NCBI GenBank assembly: GCA_017429985.1
Contig: JAFRNW010000013.1
Location: forward strand, 39,932 to 103,931
Length of the DNA: 64,000 nt
From: Clostridia bacterium
Lineage (GTDB): Bacteria > Bacillota > Clostridia > Christensenellales > CAG-138
Reading direction: 5' to 3'
Of the stretch, positions 39,923 to 50,778 are shown piece after piece. How positions within the stretch are numbered: position 1 is the first letter of the stretch; every line of letters starts with the position of its first letter. The notes below the pieces were generated by a model. That model searched no databases and was not told where the DNA came from. It was given only the letters and a program-made list of their open reading frames with translations. The position numbers and the translations under genes are program-made.

Positions 39923-40548
39923 CGGAAAAAGAAAGAGCACGGCTGGAAACCATAACGGTCTATGAGCGGGAATACTGGGGAAGGCAGGACTGTATTCTCG
40001 GAGGAATGGACGAGGTAGGCAGGGGACCTCTCGCGGGTCCTGTCGCCGCGTGCTGCATCATCATGCCGAGCGATCCGCTGATCGAATTTGTCAACGATTC
40101 AAAAAAACTGTCCGAATCGAGAAGATCGAAGATCTATCCGACCCTGATCGATACGGCGGTCGACTACTGCGTTGCGTTTGTCGAGCCGGAAACGATCGAT
40201 TCCATCAATATCCTGGAAGCGACGCGGCTGGCCTTCACGAATGCGTATTACGGAATGAAGGTAAAGCCGACGGATCTTATGATCGACGCGCTCCAGGGGC
40301 TCAAGCTGGATGCGGAACAGCATATCCTGATTCACGGCGACGCCTTATCCTATTCCATCGCAGCGGCGTCCATCGTCGCGAAGGTGCAGCGGGACAGGTA
40401 TATGATCGAAATGGACCGCGTGTATCCGCAGTATCAGTTTGCAAAAAACAAGGGTTACGGGACGGCCGAGCACATTGAGGCGCTCCGGAAATACGGTCCC
40501 TGTCCCATCCACCGGCTTTCCTTTATTTCCAAGTTTGTTCAGCACTAG
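39919..40548 (+). CDS. rnhB: Ribonuclease HII
   Basis: This 209-aa nuclease removes ribonucleotides and RNA primers from DNA. The catalytic carboxylates are visible in GGMDEVGRGPLAGPV (Asp and Glu), and further in IDALQGL and AAASIVAKVQRDRYM. The C-terminal QFAKNKGYGTAEHIEALRKYGPCPIHR is typical. It overlaps rbgA by 4 nt and ends the block. Confidence 0.95.
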   Translation: MTEKERARLETITVYEREYWGRQDCILGGMDEVGRGPLAGPVAACCIIMPSDPLIEFVNDSKKLSESRRSKIYPTLIDTAVDYCVAFVEPETIDSINILEATRLAFTNAYYGMKVKPTDLMIDALQGLKLDAEQHILIHGDALSYSIAAASIVAKVQRDRYMIEMDRVYPQYQFAKNKGYGTAEHIEALRKYGPCPIHRLSFISKFVQH

Positions 40549-40556
40549 TCCCTGCG

Positions 40557-40585
40557 TTGAACTTTTGTCCCTAAAATGGTATATT
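40557..40585 (+). promoter_or_regulatory. Promoter of the glycosyltransferase-trmFO unit
   Basis: TTGAAC (40557-40562), 17-nt spacer, TATATT (40580-40585). Confidence 0.6.
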
Positions 40586-40621
40586 CTTTAAAAGAATGAT
40601 TACGCAAGGACGATATCTGGT

Positions 40622-43600
40622 TTGCGCAGATTTTTATATTTTTTAGCAGCAATACTGATTCTTCTCATTCCATCTGCCGCTGCTCTTGGCGATGAGGATC
40701 TGATTTATAACGGAGATTTCGGGGTTTCAACCCAGGATGCTTCCCTCCCTGCGGGGTGGGATCTTTCCGCATATATCGCATCAGGCGATTATCTGGATTA
40801 CGGCTTTTCGGTTGATCTGGATGTTGGGAAGTACATCTATATTGAAAACCTCCAGTCCAACGACGCGCGCATCGTCCAGACCGTTTCGGTTCAGCCTGAT
40901 ACGGTTTATCTGATCTCCGCTCTGGTAAGGACGGAGGACGTCAGGGGCGATCTCGGCGCAACGATCTCGGTCGACAACTTTTCCATCGACGGCACGTACT
41001 GCTATTCCCGCGATGTATACGGCACAACCGAATGGGAAGAAGTCCAGCTTTTTGTTCTGACACCTGAAAACCAGGATACGCTCCGCGTTGCCATGCGGCT
41101 CGGCGGCTATAGCATGGAGGCCAGGGGACTGGCCTGCTTTTCGGATATTTCGATGCACATTGCCGAAGAGTATGACGATGAGGACGTCATCGATCTTGCG
41201 CACGAAACGGGCGTTGTCTACTACGGCAGCGCGGCGTCCGCTGAGGATAGTGCCTCCGATTCCAATACGCCTCCGTTCGTCTCCATGCTGATCGTGACAG
41301 CGCTTTTTGCCCTTGTCGGGACCGTGCTGTACGTCCGGTTCCTTCGGAAGGCGCCGGAGAAGGATTCGCTTTCGGAGAAGGACGCAAGGAACCTCCTGAT
41401 CCTGATCATCATCCTGTCGGCCGTCATCCGGATGATCCTTTCCTTCATCTTTGTCGGGCATTCAACGGATATCAACTGCTTCATGGCGTGGGGAAACGCC
41501 ATGATGAACGGGCCCCAGAATTTCTATACAAGCGGCATGTTTGCGGACTATCCTCCGGGATACATGTATATCCTCTGGCTGATGACCGCGATCGCGAGAC
41601 TGTTCGGCCTTGGATACGGAACGCCCGCATACGTTCTGCTTTTCAAGATCCCGTCCCTGATCGCGGACGTCGCCAGTATTATTCTCGTTTACCGGCTTGC
41701 CCTGAAATGCGGGAGCACGCGGAAGACGGCGCTTATCCTTGCTTCGATGATCGCCTTCAACCCTGCCGTGTGCTATGTGACCGGCGCGTGGGGGCAGATC
41801 GATTCCATACTGTCCCTCGGACTTCTTGCGGTGTGCATGCTGTTTCTGGACAACAGGCGCATTGCGGCCGGAGCTTTATACGGGCTGATGATCCTGATCA
41901 AGCCGCAGGCGCTGATGTTCGGCCCCCTGCTCGCGGTGGCGTATTTTTCCAACATCCATTCCGACACCATCCTGGAGAGGATCAAACAGGCGGTCCTTTC
42001 CGTTCTTGCCGCGCTGGCTGTCATTTTTGTGCTGGCACTGCCTTTCAAAGGCGGACAGAACGGACTCTGGCTGATGGAGAAATATGCTTCCACCGCAGGA
42101 TCCTACGCATACGCGTCCATCGAGGCCTTCAATTTCCACGCGCTGATCGGGGGAAACTGGGCACCTGTCGACGAGGCAGTGGTTTTCGGGATAACGTATA
42201 AAGCGATCGGCGTATGCTCGATCGTGATTTCCGTATTGTTTTCGGCAGTACTGTTTATCCGAAGCTGCGGGAACCATAATGGCGCATTGTATCTCTGCGG
42301 CGCGGAAATGCTGACCCTGATTTTCACGTTCGGGCATTATATGCATGAGCGGTACATCATTCCCGCACTGATCATGCTGGTCGCGGCATACCTGTATGAA
42401 AAGGACAGGAGACTGCTGCTGTCCTATCTGGTGCTTTCCCTGCCGTTGTTCCTGAACGTGATCTCAGCCATGTACATCGTGGATCATCAGGACATGCGCG
42501 GGGAAATGTACGATGTGCTCGTTGCCGTCGGATCGTTTACGGAACTGTGCGGCGCAGTGCTTCTGACCTGGTCGTCGGTCGATATTCTTCTCAGAAATCA
42601 TGTTTTAGCTACGCTTCCGGATCAGACGGGACCGGCGGGCACGATGAAGCATGCCGCATTGCTGATTCCCGAGAAATCCGATACCGTGCGCTACGGGAAG
42701 AAGGAGACCGTGCTGGTCATCGCCTTTTCCCTGCTGTATGCCGTCGTTGCCTTTGTGAACCTGGGAACCCTGAAAGCGCCCCAGACCTACTGGGAGCCGG
42801 TGTCTCTCGGAGAAACGGTTACGGTTCGGTTCCCTGAAAGCACGCAAATCTCTTCCTACTGGGTTTATTCCAATATCGGCAGCCCGAATACCAGCGAAAG
42901 CGGAACCATGATGGTCACCGACGGGGAAAAGGACAGCCTTTACACGCAGACCTACGACGACATGTTCCGGTGGAAACCACATGACTGCAGCTTTCACTCC
43001 GATCATGTCATCCTGACGCTGTACTCCGGAACCCTTCAGATCAACGAAATAGCGTTCTTCGATGACGCGGGGAATCTTGTTCCGGCCAGCATCGACAATC
43101 CCGCCGGGTCGCAGGGATGTCTTCTGGATGAGCAGGACACGGTTCCCGCGATTCCGTCCTATTATAACGGGATGTACTTTGACGAGCTGTATCACGCCAG
43201 GACCGCGTATGAGCATCTTCACAATCTGAAGCCGTACGAGAATTCGCATCCCCCGCTCGGGAAGCTTCTCATCATGATCGGGATCGCGGTATTCGGGATG
43301 TGTCCCTTCGGGTGGAGGTTTACCGGTACGCTGATCGGCGTATTGATGCTTCCCGTGATGTATGCGTTCGGCAGGAAGATGTTCAAGCGGATGGATTACG
43401 CGCTTCTGCTCATGCTGCTGTTCGCGTCCGATTTCATGCATTTCACGCAGACCAGGATCGCTACGATCGACGTGTACGGCGTGTTCTTTATCCTGCTGAT
43501 GTTCTATTACATGTATCAGTACATCTCCATGAATTTCTTTGCGGATGAATTCATAAAGACCCTGAAACCGCTTGCGCTTTCCGGACTGTTTTTCGGACTC

Positions 43601-44440
43601 GGCATCGCCAGCAAATGGATCTGCTTCTACGCCGGGGGCGGGCTGGCCGTTCTGCTCTTCTTCAATCTGTTCCAGAGATACCGCATGTACCGGGACCGCA
43701 TGAAGAACGGATCGCCTGCGGAGATCGCGGCGGTTTCCGATTTCTGGAAGTACACGGTTCTGACGCTGCTCTGGTGCGTGCTCTTCTTTGTGATCGTGCC
43801 GTTCTGCATCTATTTTGCCTCCTATGCGCCGTATTACCGGTATGAGGCGGGGATCAGCACGTCGTACGGGCTGAAGGATATGTTCCGGACTTTCTGGAAT
43901 TATCAGAACTTCATGTACACCTATCACAGCGGTCTGAAAGCGACGCATCCGTACCAGTCCAGCTTCTGGCAGTGGCCGTTCACGATGAAACCCATGTGGT
44001 ACTACTACGGGGGAGAGGTCCGGAATACCATTTCGACCATGACGGCATCCGGAAATCCCGCAGTCTGGTGGGTCAGTACGATCGGGGCGATCGCCCTTCT
44101 GATCGGCAGACTGACCGGAAAGATCCGGAAGGATACGGCGCTTCAGGTGATTTTCGTCGGCGTTCTTGCGAATTATCTGCCGTGGGTCCTGGTCAGCAGA
44201 TGCACCTTCATCTATCACTTTTTCGCAACGGTTCCGTTCATCCTGATGGCAACGGTGTATCTGGTGTTTGTACTTGAAGAGCGGTACCCGAAACTGAACC
44301 GGTGGAAGTGGGCGTGGCTCGGCCTTGCGGTCCTGATGTTCATCCTTCTTTATCCGGGGATTTCAGGGCTGCGGATCGACGCCGGATGGGCGTCATTCCT
44401 GCGGGGCATCCCAGGAGGGAAACTGATGTATGGTGCATGA
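40622..44440 (+). CDS. Giant two-module GT-C membrane glycosyltransferase
   Basis: This 1272-aa protein fuses several parts. They are a signal-like N-terminus (1-22), an extracytoplasmic beta-rich domain that looks like a carbohydrate-binding jelly roll (about 25-195, YNGDF...[22 protein letters not shown]), a membrane helix near 215-237, and a first GT-C module (about 255-690). The first module has the acidic loop [13 protein letters not shown]. After a soluble insert (about 730-845) comes a second, PMT-like module with [15 protein letters not shown] near residue 851 and SHPPLGKLL. Both probably use lipid-linked sugars outside the membrane. The start is TTG at 40622, with AAGGA 11 nt upstream. 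It overlaps trmFO by 11 nt. Confidence 0.85.
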   Translation: MRRFLYFLAAILILLIPSAAALGDEDLIYNGDFGVSTQDASLPAGWDLSAYIASGDYLDYGFSVDLDVGKYIYIENLQSNDARIVQTVSVQPDTVYLISALVRTEDVRGDLGATISVDNFSIDGTYCYSRDVYGTTEWEEVQLFVLTPENQDTLRVAMRLGGYSMEARGLACFSDISMHIAEEYDDEDVIDLAHETGVVYYGSAASAEDSASDSNTPPFVSMLIVTALFALVGTVLYVRFLRKAPEKDSLSEKDARNLLILIIILSAVIRMILSFIFVGHSTDINCFMAWGNAMMNGPQNFYTSGMFADYPPGYMYILWLMTAIARLFGLGYGTPAYVLLFKIPSLIADVASIILVYRLALKCGSTRKTALILASMIAFNPAVCYVTGAWGQIDSILSLGLLAVCMLFLDNRRIAAGALYGLMILIKPQALMFGPLLAVAYFSNIHSDTILERIKQAVLSVLAALAVIFVLALPFKGGQNGLWLMEKYASTAGSYAYASIEAFNFHALIGGNWAPVDEAVVFGITYKAIGVCSIVISVLFSAVLFIRSCGNHNGALYLCGAEMLTLIFTFGHYMHERYIIPALIMLVAAYLYEKDRRLLLSYLVLSLPLFLNVISAMYIVDHQDMRGEMYDVLVAVGSFTELCGAVLLTWSSVDILLRNHVLATLPDQTGPAGTMKHAALLIPEKSDTVRYGKKETVLVIAFSLLYAVVAFVNLGTLKAPQTYWEPVSLGETVTVRFPESTQISSYWVYSNIGSPNTSESGTMMVTDGEKDSLYTQTYDDMFRWKPHDCSFHSDHVILTLYSGTLQINEIAFFDDAGNLVPASIDNPAGSQGCLLDEQDTVPAIPSYYNGMYFDELYHARTAYEHLHNLKPYENSHPPLGKLLIMIGIAVFGMCPFGWRFTGTLIGVLMLPVMYAFGRKMFKRMDYALLLMLLFASDFMHFTQTRIATIDVYGVFFILLMFYYMYQYISMNFFADEFIKTLKPLALSGLFFGLGIASKWICFYAGGGLAVLLFFNLFQRYRMYRDRMKNGSPAEIAAVSDFWKYTVLTLLWCVLFFVIVPFCIYFASYAPYYRYEAGISTSYGLKDMFRTFWNYQNFMYTYHSGLKATHPYQSSFWQWPFTMKPMWYYYGGEVRNTISTMTASGNPAVWWVSTIGAIALLIGRLTGKIRKDTALQVIFVGVLANYLPWVLVSRCTFIYHFFATVPFILMATVYLVFVLEERYPKLNRWKWAWLGLAVLMFILLYPGISGLRIDAGWASFLRGIPGGKLMYGA

Positions 44441-45743
44441 CGGAAAGAAAACGGTCAATGTAATCGGCGCGGGCCTTGCGGGGAGCGAGGCTGCCGACAG
44501 ACTGACCAGGTTCGGGATACCGGTCGATCTGTACGAAATGAAACCGCACAAAAAATCTCCCGCGCATAAAACGGACGGATTCGCGGAACTGGTCTGTTCC
44601 AATTCGTTCCGTTCCGACCGGATCGAAAACGCGGTCGGGCTCCTGAAAGCGGAAATGCGGGAACTGGACTCCCTGATCATGCGCTGTGCCGACGCCACAT
44701 CCGTTCCCGCGGGAGGAGCGCTCGCTGTCGACCGGAACCTCTTTTCGGATCTGGTTACCCAAAAGATCCGTGAAAATCCTCTGATCACAGTCCATCACGA
44801 AGAAGTCGTCCGGATCCCGGACGGATATTCCATCATCGCGACCGGACCTTTAACATCGGACGCGCTTTCGGACGAGATCCAGAAGCTGGCGCCCGGTCTG
44901 CATTTTTATGACGCAGCGGCCCCGATCGTGGAGTACGGATCGCTGGATCTGTCCAGAATGTTCCGCGGATCGAGATACGGAAGAGGCGACGACTATCTGA
45001 ACTGTCCCATGACGGAGGAACAGTATTTTGCGTTCTACGACGCCCTGATCCATGCGGATTCCGTTGCGCTGCATGACTTTGAAAACCCTAGAGTGTTCGA
45101 AGGGTGCATGCCGGTCGAGATCATGGCGAAAAGAGGACCGATGACGCTGGCGTACGGTCCGTTGAAACCGGTTGGATTTGAGCATGAGGGGCAGAAGCCC
45201 TTTGCGGTCGTTCAGCTCCGCCAGGACAACGCGGAAGGCACCCTGTACAACATCGTCGGCTTTCAGACGAACCTGAAATTCGGGGAGCAGAGGCGCGTTT
45301 TCGGTCTGATCCCGGGGCTTGAGCACGCGGAGTACGCAAGGTACGGCGTGATGCACCGGAACACGTTTATCAACAGCCCGGGTCTTCTGAACGCGTATTA
45401 TCAGTTTAAAACAAGACCGGAACTGTTCTTTGCGGGCCAGATGACCGGCGTGGAGGGATATGTGGAATCCGCGTCCAGCGGACTGGTCGCGGGGATCTGC
45501 ATGGCGCAGTCCGTCCTCGGGCAGGAAATGACGGAATTCCCGTCTTCGACCGCTCTCGGGGCTTTGTCCCATTACGTGTCCGGGTATGTCGGTTCGGATT
45601 TCCAGCCGATGAACATCACGTTCGGAATTATTGATTCCCTTCCCGAGAGAAGGATGAAAAAAGTGGAGCGTTATCATAAAATTGCGGAAAGATCGCTCCG
45701 AATCGTGAAAGATTTGAAAAAGAACATGGCATCCGGGGAATAA
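44430..45743 (+). CDS. trmFO: Methylenetetrahydrofolate-tRNA-(uracil-5-)-methyltransferase
   Basis: This 437-aa FAD enzyme makes ribothymidine at U54 of tRNA using methylenetetrahydrofolate. The dinucleotide-binding motif [15 protein letters not shown] is at the N-terminus. [21 protein letters not shown] and [20 protein letters not shown] are family hallmarks. The ATG starts inside the end of the glycosyltransferase gene. trmFO next to hslVU is conserved in Firmicutes; the usual xerC between them is missing here. Relevant to the tRNAs of this window, two of which have an altered T-loop. Confidence 0.95.
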   Translation: MVHDGKKTVNVIGAGLAGSEAADRLTRFGIPVDLYEMKPHKKSPAHKTDGFAELVCSNSFRSDRIENAVGLLKAEMRELDSLIMRCADATSVPAGGALAVDRNLFSDLVTQKIRENPLITVHHEEVVRIPDGYSIIATGPLTSDALSDEIQKLAPGLHFYDAAAPIVEYGSLDLSRMFRGSRYGRGDDYLNCPMTEEQYFAFYDALIHADSVALHDFENPRVFEGCMPVEIMAKRGPMTLAYGPLKPVGFEHEGQKPFAVVQLRQDNAEGTLYNIVGFQTNLKFGEQRRVFGLIPGLEHAEYARYGVMHRNTFINSPGLLNAYYQFKTRPELFFAGQMTGVEGYVESASSGLVAGICMAQSVLGQEMTEFPSSTALGALSHYVSGYVGSDFQPMNITFGIIDSLPERRMKKVERYHKIAERSLRIVKDLKKNMASGE

Positions 45744-45798
45744 GGTTTTCCGGTATGGTATATTGTGAACATTATTGGTACTTAAACGGAGATTTGTT

Positions 45799-46332
45799 AT
45801 GGAACTGAAGGGAACAACCATTATCGCGGTTAAAAAGGACGGAAGGTGCGCGGTGGCCGGCGACGGCCAGGTCACGATGAACGAGTCGAGCATCATGAAG
45901 GCCAATGCAAAAAAAGTGCGGAGGATCTATCATGACCAGATCGTGACGGGGTTTGCGGGCACGGTTTCCGACGCCTTTTCGCTGTGCGAAAGATTCGAGC
46001 AGAAGCTGGAACAGTATAACGGCTCGATCATAAAAGCCGCCGTATCGCTTGCGCAGGACTGGCGCAACGACAAGATCATGCGGAAGCTGGAGGCTTTGCT
46101 GATCATTGCCGGGAAGGACGAGCTGCTGATCGTCTCGGGAACGGGGGACGTGATCGATCCGGACGACGGCATCGCGGCGATCGGTTCCGGCGGGATGTAT
46201 GCACTCGCCGCCGCAAAAGCGCTAAAGGCGAACACGGACCTTTCCGCTCCGGAGATCGCAAGGAAATCCCTGGAGATCGCCAGCCAGATCTGCATCTATA
46301 CAAACGACCATATCATCGTGGAGGAAGTCTGA
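45799..46332 (+). CDS. hslV: ATP-dependent protease subunit HslV (ClpQ)
   Basis: This 177-aa proteasome-like peptidase forms the proteolytic core of Hsl[25 protein letters not shown] includes the likely N-terminal nucleophile Thr6, which needs removal of a five-residue propeptide (MELKG). [24 protein letters not shown] follows. I chose the ATG at 45799, with GGAG 7 nt upstream, over an in-frame start at 45775. The stop is 1 nt before the TTG of hslU. Confidence 0.95.
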   Translation: MELKGTTIIAVKKDGRCAVAGDGQVTMNESSIMKANAKKVRRIYHDQIVTGFAGTVSDAFSLCERFEQKLEQYNGSIIKAAVSLAQDWRNDKIMRKLEALLIIAGKDELLIVSGTGDVIDPDDGIAAIGSGGMYALAAAKALKANTDLSAPEIARKSLEIASQICIYTNDHIIVEEV

Positions 46333-46333
46333 A

Positions 46334-47719
46334 TTGCTTACGCCGAAAGAAATCGTTGATTCACTGAATAAATATATTATCGGGCAGGACAACGCAAAGC
46401 ACGCGGTCGCAATCGCTCTAAGGAACCGGTACAGAAGAAGCAGGCTCCCGGAGGAGATCCGCGAGGAGATCACCCCGAAGAATATCATCATGATCGGACC
46501 GACCGGTGTCGGAAAAACGGAGATCGCGAGAAGGCTCGCGAGACTTGTTGACGCCCCGTTCGTCAAGGTGGAAGCCACGAAGTTCACGGAAGTCGGATAC
46601 GTCGGCAGGGACGTCGAATCCATGATCCGCGACCTGGTCGAAGCGTCCATCCGGATATGCAAGAACAACCGCATGGAGGACGTCCGCGACGTCAGCGAAG
46701 CCGCTGCCGAACAGATCATCATCGACAAGCTGATGCCGCAGAAGGGCAGAAAGAAACCTGCCGCGGCGAATCCGCTTCAGCTGCTTCTGGGCGTCGGAAC
46801 CTCTCCCGTACCGGAGCAGGAACCGACCGAGGAGGAAAAACAGCAGTTCCGGACGGATCGCGAAAGGATCACCGCGGAGCTCAGAGCGGGCCTGCATGAA
46901 GAGACCCTGATCGAGATTGAGGTCGAGGAACGGAACCAGGGGAATGACGCAATGCTCGCGGCCGGGATCGATCTGAATATCGGGGAAATGTTCAGCGGAT
47001 TCCTTCCTAAAAAAACAAGGCTCCGCAAACTTCCGGTCAAGGAAGCAAGAAGGATCCTCGTGCTGCAGGAATCAGAGAAGCGGATCGACATGGACGACGT
47101 GATCCGCGAAGCGGTGGAACGCGCGGAACAGGACGGGATCGTGTTCATCGACGAGATCGACAAGATCACCGCAAACGGCGTTACCGGAGGTCCGGACGTT
47201 TCCAGAGAGGGTGTTCAGCGGGACATCCTTCCCATCGTGGAGGGATCGACCGTCGTGACGAAATACGGACCGGTCAAGACGGACTTTATGCTGTTCATCG
47301 CGGCAGGGGCTTTTCATGTATCAAAAGTATCCGACCTGATTCCCGAACTGCAGGGCCGTTTTCCGATCAAGGTGAAACTGAACGATCTTTCACAGGAGGA
47401 TTTCAAGCGTATTCTGACCCAGCCTGAGAACGCCGTAACGAAACAGTACACCGCGCTTCTCTCGACAGACAACGTGGACCTGTCATTTACGGATGATGCC
47501 CTGACCGAAATCGCGCACTTTGCATATCTGGAAAATGAAAATGAGGAAAACATCGGCGCGAGAAGACTGCATACGGTACTGGAAACGCTTCTGGACGATA
47601 TATCTTTCAACGCGACCGGAGAACATCCTGTTATTCATTTCACTGTGGATGCCGAATATGTGCGGGAACATCTTGGTAAAGAAGTGAAAGAGGAAGATAT
47701 TCATCGGTATATTCTTTAA
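46334..47719 (+). CDS. hslU: ATP-dependent protease ATPase subunit HslU (ClpY)
   Basis: This 461-aa AAA+ unfoldase feeds proteins into HslV. Walker A is [15 protein letters not shown] (about residues 56-70), Walker [10 protein letters not shown], the I domain (about 110-245) lies between them, and the C-terminus HRYIL is the tail that docks into HslV. The start is TTG at 46334 with GGAGG 9 nt upstream. CodY, which often follows in Bacilli, is absent; a lipoprotein gene follows instead. Confidence 0.96.
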   Translation: MLTPKEIVDSLNKYIIGQDNAKHAVAIALRNRYRRSRLPEEIREEITPKNIIMIGPTGVGKTEIARRLARLVDAPFVKVEATKFTEVGYVGRDVESMIRDLVEASIRICKNNRMEDVRDVSEAAAEQIIIDKLMPQKGRKKPAAANPLQLLLGVGTSPVPEQEPTEEEKQQFRTDRERITAELRAGLHEETLIEIEVEERNQGNDAMLAAGIDLNIGEMFSGFLPKKTRLRKLPVKEARRILVLQESEKRIDMDDVIREAVERAEQDGIVFIDEIDKITANGVTGGPDVSREGVQRDILPIVEGSTVVTKYGPVKTDFMLFIAAGAFHVSKVSDLIPELQGRFPIKVKLNDLSQEDFKRILTQPENAVTKQYTALLSTDNVDLSFTDDALTEIAHFAYLENENEENIGARRLHTVLETLLDDISFNATGEHPVIHFTVDAEYVREHLGKEVKEEDIHRYIL

Positions 47720-47762
47720 GAACAGTTCAACAGGAATTATCATTCTTCTGACAGCTGCCGCC

Positions 47763-48746
47763 TTGCTGCTGTGCGGCTGTTCTTCTGCTGTGCTGCCGGA
47801 TCCCGTGCAGTATGCCGTTTCGGAGGAAACAGGCGCAGGGCAGGAAGCCCAGGACGTGCCGGAAGTGGAACTGAAAGCCAAGCAGGCCGAGTTCCCTTCT
47901 GTGACGGAAGCGCCCGCGATTCCTCTCCCGGCTGAAGCAGCCGGAACGGATACGGATGTTTCAGGAACGGAAAGCCAGGACGTTCATGAGACGGTTTCTC
48001 CGCTTCCGCCGCAGCAAACCGAATCCCCGGAACATGATGCGGTACAGCCGGAAGGAGACGCCGGTGCTGCTGAAGAAATGCCGATCCCGGAACCGGTCAG
48101 AACGGTAGTCGCCGATTCCACGGCGGAAAAAACCGAAACCCCTGAACCGGAACCCACTGCAGTGCCGACGCCCAAGCCGACGAAAACACCTGCCCCGAAA
48201 CCCACCGCGTCGCCGACGCCAAAACCGACGAAAACGCCTGCCTCGACACCCGGCCGGGAATCGGAGTATGTTCCGGTCGTCGTGCGCGAAGAAAGCCCGT
48301 CTCCGGAGGCGGAGACGACGCCGGCTCCTTCTCCGACCGCAATACCCGTGACCCCGACGCCGACCGTCACACCTACGACGGTCGATGTGTATGAACTGGC
48401 TGCGCGCGTCGCCTTTTTTGAGGCGGGGAGCGAAGAGGGAAGGAAGGCAGTCCTGAGCGTGCTCTTCAACCGGTGCAATTCCTCCGCGTTCGGCGGGAAA
48501 AAGACGGACATCCCTACGGAGGTATACCGGAAGAATCAGTTTTCCGTTGTGAGAAGAGAGGATTTCCTCACCGCTTCCGTTCCGAAGTCGCTTGTCGATA
48601 CGGCACGGCACATATTTCTGGAAGGGGGGTCCGTGCTTCCGGACAACGTTGTGTTTTTCCGCGTAGCGTCGAGGGGCACGGAATGGGGAGATAAGATTTA
48701 TTACGATACAATCGGAGGCAATTGCTTTTTTGCCCCGGCTGAATAA
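47763..48746 (+). CDS. SleB-like cell wall hydrolase lipoprotein, start codon unclear
   Basis: The open frame encodes at least 327 aa. The C-terminal domain (about 205-327) matches cell wall hydrolases of the SleB/Hydrolase_2 type: AARVAFFEAGSEEGRKAVLSVLFNR, KNQFSVV and VVFFRVASRG. Before it lies a Pro/Thr/Lys-rich linker with an internal repeat. The only standard start in frame is TTG at 47763, which has no ribosome site and leaves only LLCGC. The frame stays open upstream to 47688 and there encodes [20 protein letters not shown], a full lipoprotein signal. The true start is therefore probably a non-standard AUA or AUC near 47697-47705 inside hslU, behind AGAGG. Confidence 0.75.
   Translation: MLLCGCSSAVLPDPVQYAVSEETGAGQEAQDVPEVELKAKQAEFPSVTEAPAIPLPAEAAGTDTDVSGTESQDVHETVSPLPPQQTESPEHDAVQPEGDAGAAEEMPIPEPVRTVVADSTAEKTETPEPEPTAVPTPKPTKTPAPKPTASPTPKPTKTPASTPGRESEYVPVVVREESPSPEAETTPAPSPTAIPVTPTPTVTPTTVDVYELAARVAFFEAGSEEGRKAVLSVLFNRCNSSAFGGKKTDIPTEVYRKNQFSVVRREDFLTASVPKSLVDTARHIFLEGGSVLPDNVVFFRVASRGTEWGDKIYYDTIGGNCFFAPAE
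48165..48242 (+). repeat. Two 30-bp direct repeats in Pro/Thr linker
   Basis: Units 48165-48194 and 48213-48242 match at 27 of 30 bases and encode PTPKPTKTPA twice, spaced 48 nt apart. This is a recent internal duplication within the wall-spanning linker. Confidence 0.7.
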
Positions 48747-48761
48747 ACTGGAGTATTGATT

Positions 48762-50432
48762 ATGTCAAAGAAACTGAAGATCATCCCGCTCGGAGGGATG
48801 GGGGAAATCGGGAAAAACATGACCGTGCTGGAGTATGACGGAGAAATGCTCGTCATCGACTGCGGGTCCTCGTTTCCTGATGAAAGCATGCCCGGAATCG
48901 AACTGGTCATTCCGGACTTTACATATCTTTTGGAAAACCGGGACCGCATCAAAGCGGTTCTGATCACGCACGGGCATGAGGATCATATCGGCGCGCTGCC
49001 GTTTCTTTTGAAACAGGTGGACGTGCCGGTTTACGGAACCGCATTCGCGGTTGCGCTCATCCGGCACAAGTGCGAGGAGCTCGGTATCAAAAACGCGAAT
49101 CTGATTACAATCAGCCCGCGCGACAGAATCGAGGCAGGCTGTTTCCGCATCGAATTCATCAAGACGGGACATTCCATTGCCGGTGCGGTCGCGCTTGCCA
49201 TTTCAACGCCTGCCGGAACGGTGATCCATACCGGCGATTTTAAGATCGATCTTACGCCGATGGACGGAGAACCGATCGATATCAACCGCCTTGCCTACTA
49301 CGGGTCAAAAGGCGTATTCGCGCTTCTGTCCGACAGTACAAACGTGGAACGGCCTGGATTCACGCCGTCTGAGCTTGAGATAGAAGAAACGTTCGAACGC
49401 TGTTTTGACGGCGCAAAGGGACGCGTCATCGTCGCGACATTCGCGTCAAACATATACCGTATCCAGCAGATTGCAAACGTTGCGGTCCGGCACGACAGAT
49501 TCGTCTGCTTCCAGGGCAGAAGCATGGAACAGATCGTCAGAATCGCGCAGAAGCTGGGGTATCTTTCCATCCCCGAGGACAGGATCCTTTCACTGGAAGC
49601 GATCCGGAATTATCCGGACAGCAGGATCTGCGTCATGACGACCGGAAGCCAGGGCGAACCGATGAGCGGGCTGTTCAGAATGGCGGCTTCAACACACAAG
49701 CTGACCGTCGGGGCGGGCGATACCGTCGTGATTTCCGCATCCGCGATACCTGGAAACGAGAGAGGCGTCTCGAAAGTGATCGACGCACTTTGCGAGAAGG
49801 GATGCGACGTGATCTACGACCAGATGGCGGACGTCCATGTATCCGGCCATGCATGCAGGGAAGAACTGAAGCTCATGCTTTCCATCATTAAGCCCAGGTT
49901 CTTTATTCCGGTTCACGGGGAGTACCGTCATCTGCTGCTGCACGCCAGACTGGCGGAGGAGATGGGGATCGACCCGGAGCATATTTTCCGGCTTCATTGC
50001 GGGGATGTCCTGGAACTGGGGACGAAGCACGGACGGATACACGGCTCGGTTCCGTCGGGCAGCGTCATGGTGGACGGCCTCGGGGATATGAACGATGTCG
50101 TCATCAAGGACAGGATACTGCTTTCGGAGGAAGGGATCCTCATCGCCGTCCTCACGCTGAACGCGTCTGACGGAAGACTGCTCTGCGATCCGCAGATCGT
50201 TTCACGCGGATTCGTGTACATGCGGACGTCCGACGACCTGATCGCTAGAGCCTGCGACGTTCTGAAAAAGGAGGCACTGTCCTTTGAGAATGCCGACAGA
50301 TCGTCCTATCCCGAAATCAAGAATACCGTCAAATCCAGACTGAGATCCTTCCTGCGCTCTGAAACACACAGGAATCCCATGGTGCTGACCATCATTCAGG
50401 AGGTAGACCCGGATGGATCCGAAAATCGATGA
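48762..50432 (+). CDS. rnj: Ribonuclease J
   Basis: This 556-aa metallo-beta-lactamase/beta-CASP nuclease has 5'-3' exonuclease and endonuclease activity in mRNA decay and rRNA maturation. The zinc motif is HGHEDHIGA (residues 70-78). The beta-CASP motifs (FASNIYRIQQIA, TTGSQGEPMSGL) and the RNase J motif FIPVHGEYRHLLLHA follow. I chose the ATG at 48762, with CTGGAG 8 nt upstream. It overlaps the ylbF-family gene by 20 nt. A second RNase J paralogue is not in the window. Confidence 0.94.
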   Translation: MSKKLKIIPLGGMGEIGKNMTVLEYDGEMLVIDCGSSFPDESMPGIELVIPDFTYLLENRDRIKAVLITHGHEDHIGALPFLLKQVDVPVYGTAFAVALIRHKCEELGIKNANLITISPRDRIEAGCFRIEFIKTGHSIAGAVALAISTPAGTVIHTGDFKIDLTPMDGEPIDINRLAYYGSKGVFALLSDSTNVERPGFTPSELEIEETFERCFDGAKGRVIVATFASNIYRIQQIANVAVRHDRFVCFQGRSMEQIVRIAQKLGYLSIPEDRILSLEAIRNYPDSRICVMTTGSQGEPMSGLFRMAASTHKLTVGAGDTVVISASAIPGNERGVSKVIDALCEKGCDVIYDQMADVHVSGHACREELKLMLSIIKPRFFIPVHGEYRHLLLHARLAEEMGIDPEHIFRLHCGDVLELGTKHGRIHGSVPSGSVMVDGLGDMNDVVIKDRILLSEEGILIAVLTLNASDGRLLCDPQIVSRGFVYMRTSDDLIARACDVLKKEALSFENADRSSYPEIKNTVKSRLRSFLRSETHRNPMVLTIIQEVDPDGSENR

Positions 50433-50763
50433 GCTTACGGAGAGCCTCTCCGCCGCGCTCCGCGAGAGCGAAGAATACCGGGAATACAAACGCCTGAGGG
50501 ATAAGGTGAACGAAAACGACCTGACCCGGCATCTTCTTTCCGAATACCACGAGCTGATGATCCTCCAGCAGGCACAGCTCATGCAGGGGATCCGCGACAG
50601 CGGGACGGAGGAGAAGATGAAGAAAATTAATGAGGTGCTGCAATTTGACGACACGGCGTTTGCGTACCTGTCCGCAGAGTATTCGGTCCATTCGGTTCTG
50701 TCGGAGATATATAAACGAATTGCAAATTCTGTCGAGATAAATCTCAACATGTTTGAATCCTGA
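50413..50763 (+). CDS. YlbF/YmcA-family protein
   Basis: This 116-aa all-helical protein resembles the YlbF/YmcA (DUF964) family: LSAALRESEEYREYKRLRDKVNEND and LQFDDTAFAYLSAEYSVHSVLSEIYKRIA. In Bacillus, YlbF-YmcA-YaaT form a complex that directs RNase Y and affects competence and sporulation. Here the gene overlaps the end of the RNase J gene, a fitting neighbour for an RNA-decay factor (inference). YmcA and YaaT are not seen in the window. Confidence 0.85.
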   Translation: MDPKIDELTESLSAALRESEEYREYKRLRDKVNENDLTRHLLSEYHELMILQQAQLMQGIRDSGTEEKMKKINEVLQFDDTAFAYLSAEYSVHSVLSEIYKRIANSVEINLNMFES

Positions 50764-50778
50764 AATATAATTTTTAAC

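Noticed and set aside
42605..44218. 537-codon minus-strand ORF opposite the GT-C fusion
   Set aside because: Shadow frame with Arg/His/Glu bias and no ribosome site.
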